Positions 45,678 to 55,054 are shown, numbered from the stretch's first letter. The stretch: DNA of 64,000 nt from Hymenobacter mucosus (GCF_900188255.1 NZ_FZNS01000001.1:496001-560000), one strand, 5' to 3'. The notes: generated by a model from the letters alone, not told the origin. Made by a program: numbers and translations.

Positions 45678-48413
45678 TCAGTTCAGCTTAAGATCAGTAC
45701 GGCGCAAATCGGCCCCTACCACTCGGAATAAGTAGTACGTAGCAGCCGAGGCATCGTACCCGAGGCCAACAGAAGGCGCCGTGTTGTCAAAGGGCTGCCC
45801 TCCTACCAGGCGGAAACTGGCATCGTAGAGGTAGGATTTGCCGGGGCCCGTTTCAGTGAGTACGTATACCTGCCGCCCCGACCCAAAATCGAAAAACTGC
45901 ACCGGCTTGGGGGCCGACGTCACGAAGGTTTGGGCCAGCAACTGCTTGCCCGCTGGGCTAAACAGAGTGAGGCGCCCACCATCTTCCCGGGCTACTACGT
46001 ATGAGCGGTTTTGCTGGTCGGGAACGAGGCGGAAAGTGCTGGTCCGGCTCCACGTTCCTACCCGGTTGCGGGCTACTACGTCGCCACTCAAGTTGAAGGT
46101 CACCCGCTCGCCATGCTGGGTTACTACCGTAACCCGACTCCGGCGTAGCGTGGGGCCCGTTTCTGCGAGGCCCCCGCCTTGTAGGCGCGCGCCCATGCTG
46201 ATGGGGAAGCCCGGGTATACGCCGCCGGCTTGGTCATACGCATACACGTAGCCATTTTCCAGCAGCACCACAATCACATCGCGCCCGCCCACGCTGAGGT
46301 AATGCGGCGGTGCGGCCAGCCGAAACTCTAGCTGCCGGGGCTGCCAGCCGGGGTAGCTGCGGCCCTGAGTATCGTAAAGAAACAAATTGCCGCTGCCCCC
46401 AGCTATTAGCAAGCGCGTCGCCTGCCGGCCCTCCACCGGCGACACCGTGAAAGAGGTTGCCAGCACCGTATCCGGCAGGTTGAGTGGGAAGTTAGGACGG
46501 CGCTGGCCTTGCCCGGTGTAGCCAAACACCTGATTGTTGGTGGCCACTAGGTAGCCAGTGCCGCCGGGCAGCCGGTAGGGCGCGCCAACCACTGGCCCCG
46601 GTAATGTATCAGACCAGGCCACAGCATTGTCGGGTGTCACGTAGTGCAGTACGAAGGCGGTATCCTGCACTAATACGCCCGGGAGGCGCGTGCCACTCAC
46701 AGGCACTAAGGTGGGAGCTCCTAGCAGTGGGGTTTTGAAAGCAAGCACCCCACCTGTGCTATTGGGAGTTTGGGGGCTAGCAATGGCAGGGCCCACGGCC
46801 GGATGGCGCAGCACCAAATGAGTGAAATACTGCGCGCCTGCTTCACTCTCGTTGGTAGCGGGCACCCATTGCAGGGCAACCTGCGGAAAGCGTTTAAATA
46901 GGGTTTCGTTGCGCAGCAAACCCGCACGGCGCTCTTCCTGCAAGCCTCGCAGCAGGAGGTTCCAGGCATTGCGAGTATCCAGAAGTACGCTGAGCCGGGC
47001 CAGGGGCTGGGTATCTTGCAGGAAGGCTACCTGCGTAGGCGACCGGCTCCATACCTCCCCAGCGGCTACATCCAAAAGGTACTGCCGAAGAGCATTCACA
47101 TCGGCCCCGAACACCACGTAGTTGCCCACTTGGGCTACCACCGGCTGCGGGAAGCCCTCAAACAACGACCCGAGCAGGCGCTGAGGCAGTTCGGGCGTGC
47201 CGGTCTGGTGTAGCTGGTAGGGACCTACTTTCTCGAAGGACGGGCTGGCGCCGGTGGCACGGCGCAGCTTCCCCAGCAGTATTCCTACGCGCGTAGGGTC
47301 GGCGCACCATGCTACGGCTAGCTTGCCGGGCCGCACCCGCGCGGTGGGAGTAGCTAGATAACATAAGGCCACTTCCTGGCGCAGTTGCACGGCGATACTG
47401 TCGATGAGGCCTCCCGTAAGGGCCCCTATTAAGTCGGTAGGGGCCACTGCAGGACGGTTTGCGCGCAAGGCAGTGGCCTGCCCTAGGCCTAAGTGCACCA
47501 ACAGGGCTGTGCGTAAGGGCAATACCTCAGCCATGTGTAAGCGCTGGCTTGGTTGCCCGCGCAGGCGCTGATGCAGGCTACCCCGGGCTGGCTCGGGGTT
47601 GGCAAAGCCATTCAGCACGATTTTGTTGCCGGCCAGCTTCATCTGCACCATCTCCTTGCTAGCCAAGCCAGCGGCTTCCGTAAGATCGGCACCCAGCTCA
47701 GCCCGGAAGAAGACCCCCAGGAACTGAGGTAGTCGCTGCTGGTTCAGCAGTACGGTGGCATCTACGTCCTTAAGGCGAAAGAAATCAGTGCTTTGAAACT
47801 GCGCAATTACTGTCGGCTGCTCAGGATGCTCTAGGCGGCGGGCTACATCTTCTACCAGCTTGGGGCTGGCGCTCAGCAGCAAATGGTTGCGGTAGTTCAT
47901 CACCGTCAGGCCCTCCCCCGTCTGGCGCACCCGCACCCGCGTAAGCTGCTGGTCGTGGTAGTCGCGGGTGGTTACTAAGTAGCGGGGGTCACGCTCGAAA
48001 GCTTCCAGCAAGCCGCGTATTTGCCGGTACTGTCGCACACTGCTGATGGGTACCTGAAACAACACGTCGAAGCGGCCGGGCCCGGTTACGTGCAGGGAGG
48101 TAAGCACTTGTTTGCGACCTAAAAACCGAAGTACCACGTTCCGGCCGCCCGCCAAGCTATCTGCCAAAGCCAAGTTGTCTTCTACCTGCTGGAAGTATCG
48201 TACCGCCGTGAGGTTATCCCAGAGCTGGGTTTCCTTTAGGTGCCGTACCAGGGTAGGGTGGTCGCGCGTGACGGCTACCAGCACAGCATCGTCGGGCACC
48301 AGGGCCCAGGGGTCTACGGGCACTCGCGCTACGGTGCGGCGGTAGTACACGTAGGATCCTAGCGCTGTGAAAACCAGTAGAGCCGTGAAAAATACGAGTA
48401 CGCGTTGCGACAT
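45678..48413 (-). CDS. Large anchored protein with C-terminal propeller-like domain
   Basis: A 911-residue protein, not recognised with confidence. One N-terminal transmembrane helix (VLVFFTALLVFTALGSYVYY) anchors it, followed by DPWALVPDDAVLVAVT, a start typical of DUF3352-type periplasmic proteins, and a large alpha/beta region to about 600. The last 300 residues form repeated blades with Y-V-Y-D/A and PGFP or YPG motifs (FLYDTQGRSYPGWQP, YAYDQAGGVYPGFPI, YLYDASFRLVGGQPF), a beta-propeller pattern like PQQ-type repeats. The ATG at 48413 starts the anchor helix. A structural or surface-processing role is conceivable but unknown. Confidence 0.6.
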   Translation of the reverse strand: MSQRVLVFFTALLVFTALGSYVYYRRTVARVPVDPWALVPDDAVLVAVTRDHPTLVRHLKETQLWDNLTAVRYFQQVEDNLALADSLAGGRNVVLRFLGRKQVLTSLHVTGPGRFDVLFQVPISSVRQYRQIRGLLEAFERDPRYLVTTRDYHDQQLTRVRVRQTGEGLTVMNYRNHLLLSASPKLVEDVARRLEHPEQPTVIAQFQSTDFFRLKDVDATVLLNQQRLPQFLGVFFRAELGADLTEAAGLASKEMVQMKLAGNKIVLNGFANPEPARGSLHQRLRGQPSQRLHMAEVLPLRTALLVHLGLGQATALRANRPAVAPTDLIGALTGGLIDSIAVQLRQEVALCYLATPTARVRPGKLAVAWCADPTRVGILLGKLRRATGASPSFEKVGPYQLHQTGTPELPQRLLGSLFEGFPQPVVAQVGNYVVFGADVNALRQYLLDVAAGEVWSRSPTQVAFLQDTQPLARLSVLLDTRNAWNLLLRGLQEERRAGLLRNETLFKRFPQVALQWVPATNESEAGAQYFTHLVLRHPAVGPAIASPQTPNSTGGVLAFKTPLLGAPTLVPVSGTRLPGVLVQDTAFVLHYVTPDNAVAWSDTLPGPVVGAPYRLPGGTGYLVATNNQVFGYTGQGQRRPNFPLNLPDTVLATSFTVSPVEGRQATRLLIAGGSGNLFLYDTQGRSYPGWQPRQLEFRLAAPPHYLSVGGRDVIVVLLENGYVYAYDQAGGVYPGFPISMGARLQGGGLAETGPTLRRSRVTVVTQHGERVTFNLSGDVVARNRVGTWSRTSTFRLVPDQQNRSYVVAREDGGRLTLFSPAGKQLLAQTFVTSAPKPVQFFDFGSGRQVYVLTETGPGKSYLYDASFRLVGGQPFDNTAPSVGLGYDASAATYYLFRVVGADLRRTDLKLN

Positions 48414-48746
48414 GCAGAACTGCAAAAGGGCGGGCAACAAAGGTAAGCGGCTGTAGGGAATGCACACAGTCTGGGGCCCACCCCTCCTATAACGCAACCG
48501 GCACCTACTTGGCTACATTTCTCGCGTCACTACCTGATGGTGGTACCAGCCCGTTGCCCAACGCGGGCAAGCCAAGGGTTCCTCAGCTAGCGGCTCACCA
48601 GCGTCCTTTCAGGCGGCTTTAGTAGGCGGGAGAGAGTAGCATGCAGGCTCGGTGCTGTGTTTTGCCAGCGTATTCGCTTGACTACAGGCCTGCCTGGGTG
48701 CTTTTCTTTTCTATCTTCCGGCCCTGTAACTCCTCTACTTCCCTTT
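48414..48746. other. Divergent intergenic region of 333 bases
   Basis: Lies between the propeller-protein gene and the permease gene. It contains a minus-strand TACCTTTG box (48438-48445). No gene, RNA or strong hairpin was recognised in the rest. Confidence 0.4.
48438..48445 (-). promoter_or_regulatory. TAnnTTTG box upstream of the propeller-protein gene
   Basis: Minus-strand TACCTTTG, 24 bases before the ATG at 48413, with no clear -33 TTG. Confidence 0.35.
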
Positions 48747-50240
48747 ATGTCCGAAAAACAAGGCCATTTTCAACGGGCCATCACGCTGTTCGACGCCGTC
48801 ATGATTGTGACGGGCAGTATGATTGGCTCCGGTATCTTTATTGTGTCGGCCGACATTGCGCGCCGGGTAGGCTCGGCCGGGTGGCTGCTCGTCGTGTGGC
48901 TGGTCACGGGCTTTATTACCTTGGCCGGGGCCATTAGCTACGGCGAGCTATCCTCCATGTTCCCAAAAGTAGGCGGGCAATACGTGTACCTGCGCGAGGC
49001 CTACAACCGCCTAGTAGCCTTTCTCTATGGCTGGACGCTGTTCTTAGTTATTCAGACCGGCGTAATTGCAGCCGTGGCCGTGGCCTTTGCCCGCTTCACG
49101 GGCGTGCTCTTCCCGAGTTTATCGGAAACCAACGTATTGCTGGAGGTGCGCAACATTCCGGGGCTGGGTACCTTCACGTTCACCACCGTACAGCTACTAG
49201 CCATTCTGCTGCTGGTGGGCCTCACCTACATCAACTCGCGGGGGGTGCGCTCGGGCAAGCTCATTGCCAACATTTTCGGTAGCACCAAGCTGGTAGCCCT
49301 AGGCTTGTTGATTCTGCTGGGCCTGGCCCTAGGTATCAATGAGCAGGCCGTCAGCCTCAACTTCCACGATATGTGGCGGGCCGTGAGCTACGATGCCCAG
49401 GGCAACGCTTCGCCCCTAACCACGTCGGCCCTGATTACGGCCATCGGCCTGGGTATGACGGGCTCCCTCTTCAGTTCCGATGCCTGGAATAACATTGGCT
49501 TCTCGGGCGACGAAATTGTGAAGCCGGAGCGCACCATTGTCATGAGCATGGCCCTGGGAACAGGTATTGTAACCGCCCTTTATATTCTGATCAACGTGGT
49601 GTACCTGCTGGTGCTTCCACTTCACGGCGACCCTACCGCTACCGATGTGGCAGGCCGGGGTATTATGTACGCCGCCAACGACCGGGTAGCTACTGCCGTG
49701 GTCGAGAGTATTTTGGGTAAAGTAGGCGCCTACTTCATGGCGCTGCTGATTATGATTAGCACGTTCAGCGCCGACAACAGCATTCTGCTTTCGGGCGCCC
49801 GCGCTTACTACGCCATGGCTGCCGATGGCCTGTTCTTCCCGGGTATGGCGAAGCTCAACAAAGCTGGCGTACCTGGGGTAGCGCTCTGGGCCCAATGTGG
49901 CTGGGCCTGCCTGCTCTGCCTCACGGGGTCTTACGGTCAGCTGCTCGACTACGTGATGTTCTCAGTAATTCTGTTTTACGTCATTACGATCATCGGCATT
50001 TTCGTGCTGCGCCGCACCCGCCCGGAGGCTCCGCGCCCCTACCGCGCCTGGGGCTACCCCGTGTTGCCCTTGCTCTACGTGGTGCTGGCCCTGGCTTTCT
50101 GCGCAATTCTGCTGTTCGACCCAGAAAAAGGACCACAAGCCCAACGCGGTTTGCTGCTGGTAGCCCTTGGTATCCCAGTGTTCTTCCTGTTTGGCAAGCG
50201 CTTCGCCCGGGTTGAGCCCCCACAGGAAGATACCCTCTAG
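48747..50240 (+). CDS. APC family amino acid permease
   Basis: A 497-residue inner-membrane transporter of the amino acid-polyamine-organocation superfamily with about 12 helices. Family motifs: MIVTGSMIGSGIFIVSADI (about 18-36), LAGAISYGELSSMFPKVGGQYVYLREA (represented by GELSSMFPKVGGQ) and the FSGDEIVKPERTI segment between helices 6 and 7. The ATG at 48747 is chosen because helix 1 begins 14 residues later. The amino acid transported cannot be read from the sequence. A terminator follows, shared with the convergent gene. Confidence 0.88.
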   Translation: MSEKQGHFQRAITLFDAVMIVTGSMIGSGIFIVSADIARRVGSAGWLLVVWLVTGFITLAGAISYGELSSMFPKVGGQYVYLREAYNRLVAFLYGWTLFLVIQTGVIAAVAVAFARFTGVLFPSLSETNVLLEVRNIPGLGTFTFTTVQLLAILLLVGLTYINSRGVRSGKLIANIFGSTKLVALGLLILLGLALGINEQAVSLNFHDMWRAVSYDAQGNASPLTTSALITAIGLGMTGSLFSSDAWNNIGFSGDEIVKPERTIVMSMALGTGIVTALYILINVVYLLVLPLHGDPTATDVAGRGIMYAANDRVATAVVESILGKVGAYFMALLIMISTFSADNSILLSGARAYYAMAADGLFFPGMAKLNKAGVPGVALWAQCGWACLLCLTGSYGQLLDYVMFSVILFYVITIIGIFVLRRTRPEAPRPYRAWGYPVLPLLYVVLALAFCAILLFDPEKGPQAQRGLLLVALGIPVFFLFGKRFARVEPPQEDTL

Positions 50241-50269
50241 CTAGGTTCAACTAGTAATATTGGTAGCAA

Positions 50270-50307
50270 CAGAAAGCCCCGCTGGAATACTCCAGTGGGG
50301 CTTTCTG
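50270..50307. terminator. Bidirectional rho-independent terminator
   Basis: Seventeen-base stem cagaaagccccgctgga/tccagtggggctttctg with one G-T pair and a four-base loop. Lies between the convergent permease gene and the regulatory-domain gene. Confidence 0.85.
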
Positions 50308-50335
50308 TTGGTGGCGACGGCGCTATACGTAGCGT

Positions 50336-51025
50336 TTACTTCCGACGGCGCCGACCCATATTCTCGCTCGGCAGCAGCGTTACGGTTAGCGGCTGGGTGC
50401 CATGCGGCCGCACCTCGTGGTCTTGATACCCGCCGTAGCCATATACCAGGGTATTATCACCGGCTGAGGCTTCTAGGGTGTAGTTACCGTTGGCATCGGT
50501 GCCCGTTGCCTTACGCGAGCCTTTCACCATCACGGTGGCACCAGCCAGGGGGCGGCCATCTTCATCCAGAATACGACCCGAGTACGTCACATTCTCGGGG
50601 GTAGCCTCCGCGGCTGGGGCCGCGGCTGGCACGGGCTCTATTTCAATTTCTGAGGTAGCAACCGATGCGGTAACGGGTGCAGCAGGAGTTGCTGCCGTTG
50701 CTGGGTGGACAGCCAGCCTGGGCGTTTCCTCCGGCTCATCGGCATCCTCTGCTTCATCCGTTGGCGTTTCGGCCGCGGAGGCGCTTTCGGCAGGGAGGCG
50801 GCTGGCCGTTACGGTAGCGTCGCCTAGCTCAATACCGGGCATGGCATTCACAATCTGCCGACTAGCTTGGGCAGGCAACATAATGTAGCCCGCAATTACC
50901 AGGGCTAACAACGCGCCTACTATCATTGCCAGGCGGCTGTTGCCCGAGGATAAGTCTTCCTCTTCTGGCAATAGGTTGCCGTTGGCTTCCTTTGACTCTA
51001 CTGGAGTAGTTTTATTAGCATTCAT
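50336..51025 (-). CDS. Membrane-anchored carboxypeptidase regulatory-like domain protein
   Basis: A 229-residue protein: hydrophilic N-terminus, one transmembrane helix (MIVGALLALVIAGYIML, about 34-50), an Ala/Glu/Pro-rich linker (about 80-150), and a C-terminal carboxypeptidase D regulatory-like (CarboxypepD_reg) beta-sandwich with SGRILDEDGRPLAGATVMVKG and DANGNYTLEA. Such domains are also found in TonB-dependent receptors, where they sit at the N-terminus. Here it is at the periplasmic end of a single-pass protein. It ends RRRRK. The ATG at 51025 places the helix properly; function unknown. Confidence 0.75.
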   Translation of the reverse strand: MNANKTTPVESKEANGNLLPEEEDLSSGNSRLAMIVGALLALVIAGYIMLPAQASRQIVNAMPGIELGDATVTASRLPAESASAAETPTDEAEDADEPEETPRLAVHPATAATPAAPVTASVATSEIEIEPVPAAAPAAEATPENVTYSGRILDEDGRPLAGATVMVKGSRKATGTDANGNYTLEASAGDNTLVYGYGGYQDHEVRPHGTQPLTVTLLPSENMGRRRRK

Positions 51026-51222
51026 ACTGGGTAAAAAGGATGACAAAGAGGGGAACTTGCAGGTAAGTGTCTGAAGAGAATAATAAAAGCGTAGTATTTC
51101 TCTGACTTCGTTATGGATGTGATAGTAATTGCTAAAGATAGTTGAGGTTCCAAGCAAAATCCTAACTCGCTTCTATTTATCATATTAGCAATTAGGCACC
51201 TGTCTATGCTGATAAGCGCAAA

Positions 51223-51252
51223 AAAGCCTCGCTCCTACCGGAGCGAGGCTTT
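51223..51252 (-). terminator. Rho-independent terminator, minus strand
   Basis: Thirteen-base perfect stem aaagcctcgctcc/ggagcgaggcttt with a four-base loop and T-run on the minus strand. It ends the transcript of the small protein gene at 51282. Confidence 0.85.
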
Positions 51253-51281
51253 CACAAAGTATTAGGAAGTAACCAGATTGG

Positions 51282-51632
51282 TTAGTCTTCTACGGGCTTG
51301 GCAGGTCCTTTGGTAGTAGACTCACCAAACTCCTGGTCGCGGGTACGCAACTGGTGGTCCAGCTCTACACTACCTTCTACGCCAAAGCCAGGGCCGCTGC
51401 CCTGCTGGGTGTCGTTATGGTCGTTGCCGCCCTGAGGTACGCCTTCGGCGCCACCAATGTGGAGATTTTCTAGCTGGTCCATTTGGCCAGAACGCTGGGT
51501 GGTTCCGCCTGGGCCCTGACTACGATGAGCGGAGGCGTCGTCTTCCGACTTGCCATTGCTTACCAGTTCCTTAAACTCTTTCTCTTCACGCTGTTGCTCG
51601 TCCTGGGAAAAGCCTTCGTTATTGCTAGCCAT
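51282..51632 (-). CDS. Small hydrophilic low-complexity protein
   Basis: A 116-residue protein rich in Gly, Gln, Glu, Asp, Ser and Asn, with no hydrophobic segment and no recognised domain. Its composition resembles stress-related hydrophilins. The start ATG at 51632 fits a terminator at 51223-51252 that follows the stop codon, which supports it being a real transcribed gene. Function unknown. Confidence 0.65.
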   Translation of the reverse strand: MASNNEGFSQDEQQREEKEFKELVSNGKSEDDASAHRSQGPGGTTQRSGQMDQLENLHIGGAEGVPQGGNDHNDTQQGSGPGFGVEGSVELDHQLRTRDQEFGESTTKGPAKPVED

Positions 51633-51871
51633 ATGGGCGGGGATTTAGTAGTGGGTATGGTTTGATTTACGCGCTACTGGGCGGGAAGTTGAGTGTCGAG
51701 CGTAAAAAAGCTACTTTCTCAGTCCCCGGAAGCGCCACGCTAGCTCATCCAAGCTTGGGCAGTGTACGTATGAAACGCCGGGCCGCTTCCTTGTGGCTTC
51801 GAAGGCCGGTCGCAACCTTTTTTCCTTCACCTTTGCAGGGCGGCCGGCCCGGCGGCGGTTCTCACTCGCTT

Positions 51872-53206
51872 ATGCAACTTGTTATCATCGGCAATGGCAT
51901 CACTGGCGTTAGCTGCGCCATTACAGCTCGCCGCCTGCGCCCAGATGCCCACATTACCTTGGTATCAGACGAAAGTCCCTACCATATTTCGCGACCAGCC
52001 CTGATGTATGCGTACCTGGGGCACCTGCGCGCTCAGGACCTGAAACCGTATGCCGACTGGTTTTGGGCCGAGAATGCCCTGGAACTGGTGCACGCCACGG
52101 CTATGCGCATTGCGCCGGCCCAGCGGCAGGTAGAACTTAGTACCGGCGCAGTTCTCTCCTACGATAAGCTGGTGGTGGCCGCTGGTTCGGTAAGCCGATT
52201 TGCTGCCTGGCCCGGGCAAGACCTGGAAGGCGTGCAAGGCCTTTACAGCTTGCCCGATTTGGAGCGTATGCACCGCAACACGCATGGAGTGCAACAAGCC
52301 GTAGTAGTGGGTGGAGGCCTCATCGGTATCGAGCTTGCTGAAATGCTTCACTCCCGTGGTGTTAGCGTTACCATGCTGGTGCGTGATGAGCACTACTGGG
52401 GCTCGGTGCTGCCTCCGCAGGAAGCAGCTTTGGTGCAGGGCCAGCTTGATGCTCACCACATTCGCGTGCAGTACAGCACAGAGCTTACCGGAATTCTGGG
52501 TGATACCCAGGGCCGCGTGCGGGCCGTAGTCGCCTCCGATGAACAGGAAATTCCCTGTCAGTGGGTAGGCTTGGCTACGGGCGTAACGCCCAACCTTGCG
52601 CTAGCGCAAGCTTCCGGCTTAGAAACCGACCGGGGCATTTTAGTTGACCGCTACCTGCAAACTAGTCAGCCCCACATTTATGCCGCCGGCGACTGTGCCC
52701 AGCACCGGGAGCCAGTGGCCAATGAGGTAGCTATTGAGCAGTTGTGGTACACGGGCCGCAACCAGGGCGAAACCATTGCGCATACCGTGTGCGGAGAGCC
52801 GAAACCTTACCAGCGGGGACCGTGGTTTAACTCGGCCAAGTTCTTTCAGCTTGAGTACCAAACCTACGGCAGAGTGCCCGCCCGCGCCTTACCCACCCAG
52901 GAGCACTCCTTTTGCTGGCAGCATCCGGCGGGCACGGCCTTGCTCCGCATCAACTTCCGCGCCGATAGCACACTGGCAGTAACGGGAATGAATGCCCTGG
53001 GCCTGCGCCAGCGTCACGACACCTGGGACCAGTGGCTACGTGCCGCTACGCCTGTAACTGAGGTGTTGGCTGCGCTGGGGGCCGCTAACTTTGACCCGGA
53101 GTTTTTCCGCCAGCACGAGCCGGCCATCGTACAGGAGTTTAATCGGCAATTTCCGCAGTACCCTGTTGCCTTGCGGCGCCGTAAAGGCTTGTTCTCGTTT
53201 ATGTAA
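51872..53206 (+). CDS. FAD-dependent NAD(P) oxidoreductase
   Basis: A 444-residue pyridine nucleotide-disulfide-type flavoenzyme. The FAD motif is VIIGNGITG (4-12), the NAD(P) motif is VVVGGGLIGIELAE (144-157), and the closing FAD motif is YAAGDCA (about 272-278). No redox-active CxxC disulfide is near the FAD motif, so it belongs with NADH oxidase/rubredoxin- or ferredoxin-reductase types rather than thioredoxin reductase. The ATG at 51872 puts the FAD motif at the N-terminus. It is followed by a small His-tailed membrane protein and a polyferredoxin-like protein on the same strand, which suggests electron delivery to them. Confidence 0.82.
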   Translation: MQLVIIGNGITGVSCAITARRLRPDAHITLVSDESPYHISRPALMYAYLGHLRAQDLKPYADWFWAENALELVHATAMRIAPAQRQVELSTGAVLSYDKLVVAAGSVSRFAAWPGQDLEGVQGLYSLPDLERMHRNTHGVQQAVVVGGGLIGIELAEMLHSRGVSVTMLVRDEHYWGSVLPPQEAALVQGQLDAHHIRVQYSTELTGILGDTQGRVRAVVASDEQEIPCQWVGLATGVTPNLALAQASGLETDRGILVDRYLQTSQPHIYAAGDCAQHREPVANEVAIEQLWYTGRNQGETIAHTVCGEPKPYQRGPWFNSAKFFQLEYQTYGRVPARALPTQEHSFCWQHPAGTALLRINFRADSTLAVTGMNALGLRQRHDTWDQWLRAATPVTEVLAALGAANFDPEFFRQHEPAIVQEFNRQFPQYPVALRRRKGLFSFM

Positions 53207-53311
53207 TCTCCCGCGGCTCCAATAAGCGCGGGCTGGGGCAGTCCAACTCCATGTTTCGGCTGCTACTTGCTGCCTCGCCTTCTTTCTTGCTCTTTCGCTT
53301 ACCTACCTACT

Positions 53312-53542
53312 ATGGATCTTTCCAAACTCTACCGCCTCAATGCCCTCAATAGCTTCCAGTACATTGCGCTAGTGGGGGTAGTAATGAGCGCAGGCGCCCA
53401 GTTGGTTATTCGGCTGCTGGGCCAGCCCCAACCCAACGGCTACAATTACCTCTACCTCTGCTGGCTTGTGCTGTATATTCTGGGTTCTCTGCTTAACCTG
53501 TTTGGTAAGCCCGACGACCATCACCACCACCATCATCACTAA
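53312..53542 (+). CDS. Small two-helix membrane protein with native His7 tail
   Basis: A 76-residue protein: short N-terminus, transmembrane helices at about 16-36 and 44-64, and the C-terminus GKPDDHHHHHHH (H70-H76). A run of seven histidines in a native gene can bind nickel, copper, zinc or cobalt. Its position between a flavoenzyme and a polyferredoxin-like protein suggests membrane anchoring or metal handling for that module. Not recognised as a named family. The ATG at 53312 begins the two-helix region. Confidence 0.7.
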   Translation: MDLSKLYRLNALNSFQYIALVGVVMSAGAQLVIRLLGQPQPNGYNYLYLCWLVLYILGSLLNLFGKPDDHHHHHHH

Positions 53543-53564
53543 CAGAGGCCTCCTCTCACAACTT

Positions 53565-53591
53565 AAGCAAGCCAGTATACACTGGCTGCTT
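53565..53591 (+). terminator. Hairpin between the His-tail and polyferredoxin genes
   Basis: Eleven-base stem with one bulged base (aagca-a-gccagt/actggc-tgctt), four-base loop, before a moderately T-rich stretch. It may be a weak terminator or attenuator; the two genes are only 73 bases apart. Confidence 0.35.
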
Positions 53592-53614
53592 GCGGTTTCT
53601 TTGCTTTCCCACCT

Positions 53615-55027
53615 ATGTCTTCTCCTACCCTATCGGCGGCCCCCACTACCCCGGTTTCTCCTGCCGAAAAGCTCACCCTCACCGTTATTGGGCTAGGGTT
53701 GCTGGCCCTACTGCCCGCTACCTTCGATGCCGACCCCTGGCGGGCGCAGCTGTTCTTTTACGTAGCGTTGGGGCTGGTTAGCGCAGGCACGCTGGTGTGG
53801 GCAGCGCGCACCTTTGGCCGTCGGCCCGCCGGAGTGCAGCAAGACAACTTGTGGCAGCGGAGTAGTACGGGCCGGGGCGCAGTGGCTTGGCTGACGGCTC
53901 TGGTGCTCACCGGCTTTTATGTGATTCTCTACTGGTTTAGCAGCCCCGATGAACACGGCAACTTTGGCGTACTCAACAACCTAGTGCACGCCCTCGACCC
54001 GCTCAGCCAGGTCTTGCGCAACCGCCCCGCCGACCAGTGGTTTCTCTACGGCACGTTTTACACCCTAGCCGTACTGGTAATGGGAGGCCGGGCCCTGTGG
54101 AAATACCGCCACTCGCCCTACCAGCGTATCCGCACCGTATCGGTGATGTTCTTTCAGTTGGGGTTTGCCTGGCTGCTACCGGGGCTACTACTGGCCTTGC
54201 AAAAACCAGAATACTACTTTAGCTACTTCTGGCCCCTGAAATACGACTACCTGTTTCCGGGCACCGTGAGCTACTTACTACAGGATGGCGGCCCCGGCTT
54301 GGGTGTGTTTCTTATCTTCTGGGGCGTGGTGATGTCGTTTGTGGGAACCCCGATCCTCACTTACTTCTTCGGAAAACGCTGGTACTGCTCCTGGGTGTGC
54401 GGCTGCGGGGGCCTCGCCGAAACGGCCGGCGACCCTTACCGCCACCTTTCCGACAAAAGCCGCGGCGCCTGGCGCTGGGAGGTTCGCCTCATCTATCCTA
54501 TTCTAGTTCTAATTGTACTGGTTACGGCCCTGCTGTGGCTAGGGGCAGCGGGCGTGCTCCCAGCGTGGTTTACCACGGCGCGCCCTTCCCAGTTTTCCCT
54601 TGTCACCAACCTTAGCCCTGTTGATGGCCTCGGAAAAATCTACGGGTTCTTTATTGGCTCCATCTTCTCCGGGGTGATTGGCGTCGGCTTTTACCCCTTG
54701 CTGGGCAACCGGGTGTGGTGCCGTTTTGGGTGCCCCATGGCGGCTTACCTGGGCTTGCTCCAGAAACACTTTTCCCGCTTCCGCATTAGCACCAATGGCG
54801 CCCAGTGCATTTCCTGCGGCAACTGCTCCAACGTGTGCGAAATGGGCATCGATGTAAAGCAGTACGCTCAGCGTGGCGAGCCCATCATTCGGGCCTCTTG
54901 CGTAGGCTGCGGAATGTGTTCTACTGCCTGTCCTCGCGGCGTACTCAACTTGGAAAACGGCCCGCGTGAAGGCCGCTACCAGGCCAGCCCCCTCATTCAC
55001 GCCGATAGCCTGCGCATCTTGTCTTAA
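53615..55027 (+). CDS. Polyferredoxin-like membrane electron-transfer protein
   Basis: A 470-residue membrane protein with about eight helices and iron-sulfur sites. Cysteine motifs: CSWVCGC (C258, C262, C264) and CRFGC (C369, C373), typical of the NapH/NosR/CcoG-like membrane ferredoxin family. Near the C-terminus are two 4Fe-4S ferredoxin motifs, CISCGNCSNVC (C398, C401, C404, C408) and CVGCGMCSTACP (C429, C432, C435, C439). It probably moves electrons between the membrane and a soluble partner; the flavoenzyme upstream is a candidate donor. The redox partner downstream is not in the window. Confidence 0.85.
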   Translation: MSSPTLSAAPTTPVSPAEKLTLTVIGLGLLALLPATFDADPWRAQLFFYVALGLVSAGTLVWAARTFGRRPAGVQQDNLWQRSSTGRGAVAWLTALVLTGFYVILYWFSSPDEHGNFGVLNNLVHALDPLSQVLRNRPADQWFLYGTFYTLAVLVMGGRALWKYRHSPYQRIRTVSVMFFQLGFAWLLPGLLLALQKPEYYFSYFWPLKYDYLFPGTVSYLLQDGGPGLGVFLIFWGVVMSFVGTPILTYFFGKRWYCSWVCGCGGLAETAGDPYRHLSDKSRGAWRWEVRLIYPILVLIVLVTALLWLGAAGVLPAWFTTARPSQFSLVTNLSPVDGLGKIYGFFIGSIFSGVIGVGFYPLLGNRVWCRFGCPMAAYLGLLQKHFSRFRISTNGAQCISCGNCSNVCEMGIDVKQYAQRGEPIIRASCVGCGMCSTACPRGVLNLENGPREGRYQASPLIHADSLRILS

Positions 55028-55054
55028 TCTGGCTGCTTTGGTATAATAGCCACG

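Noticed and set aside
49416-49895. A 159-codon antisense frame inside the permease gene
   Set aside because: No recognised motif, and the sense-strand permease is fully supported.
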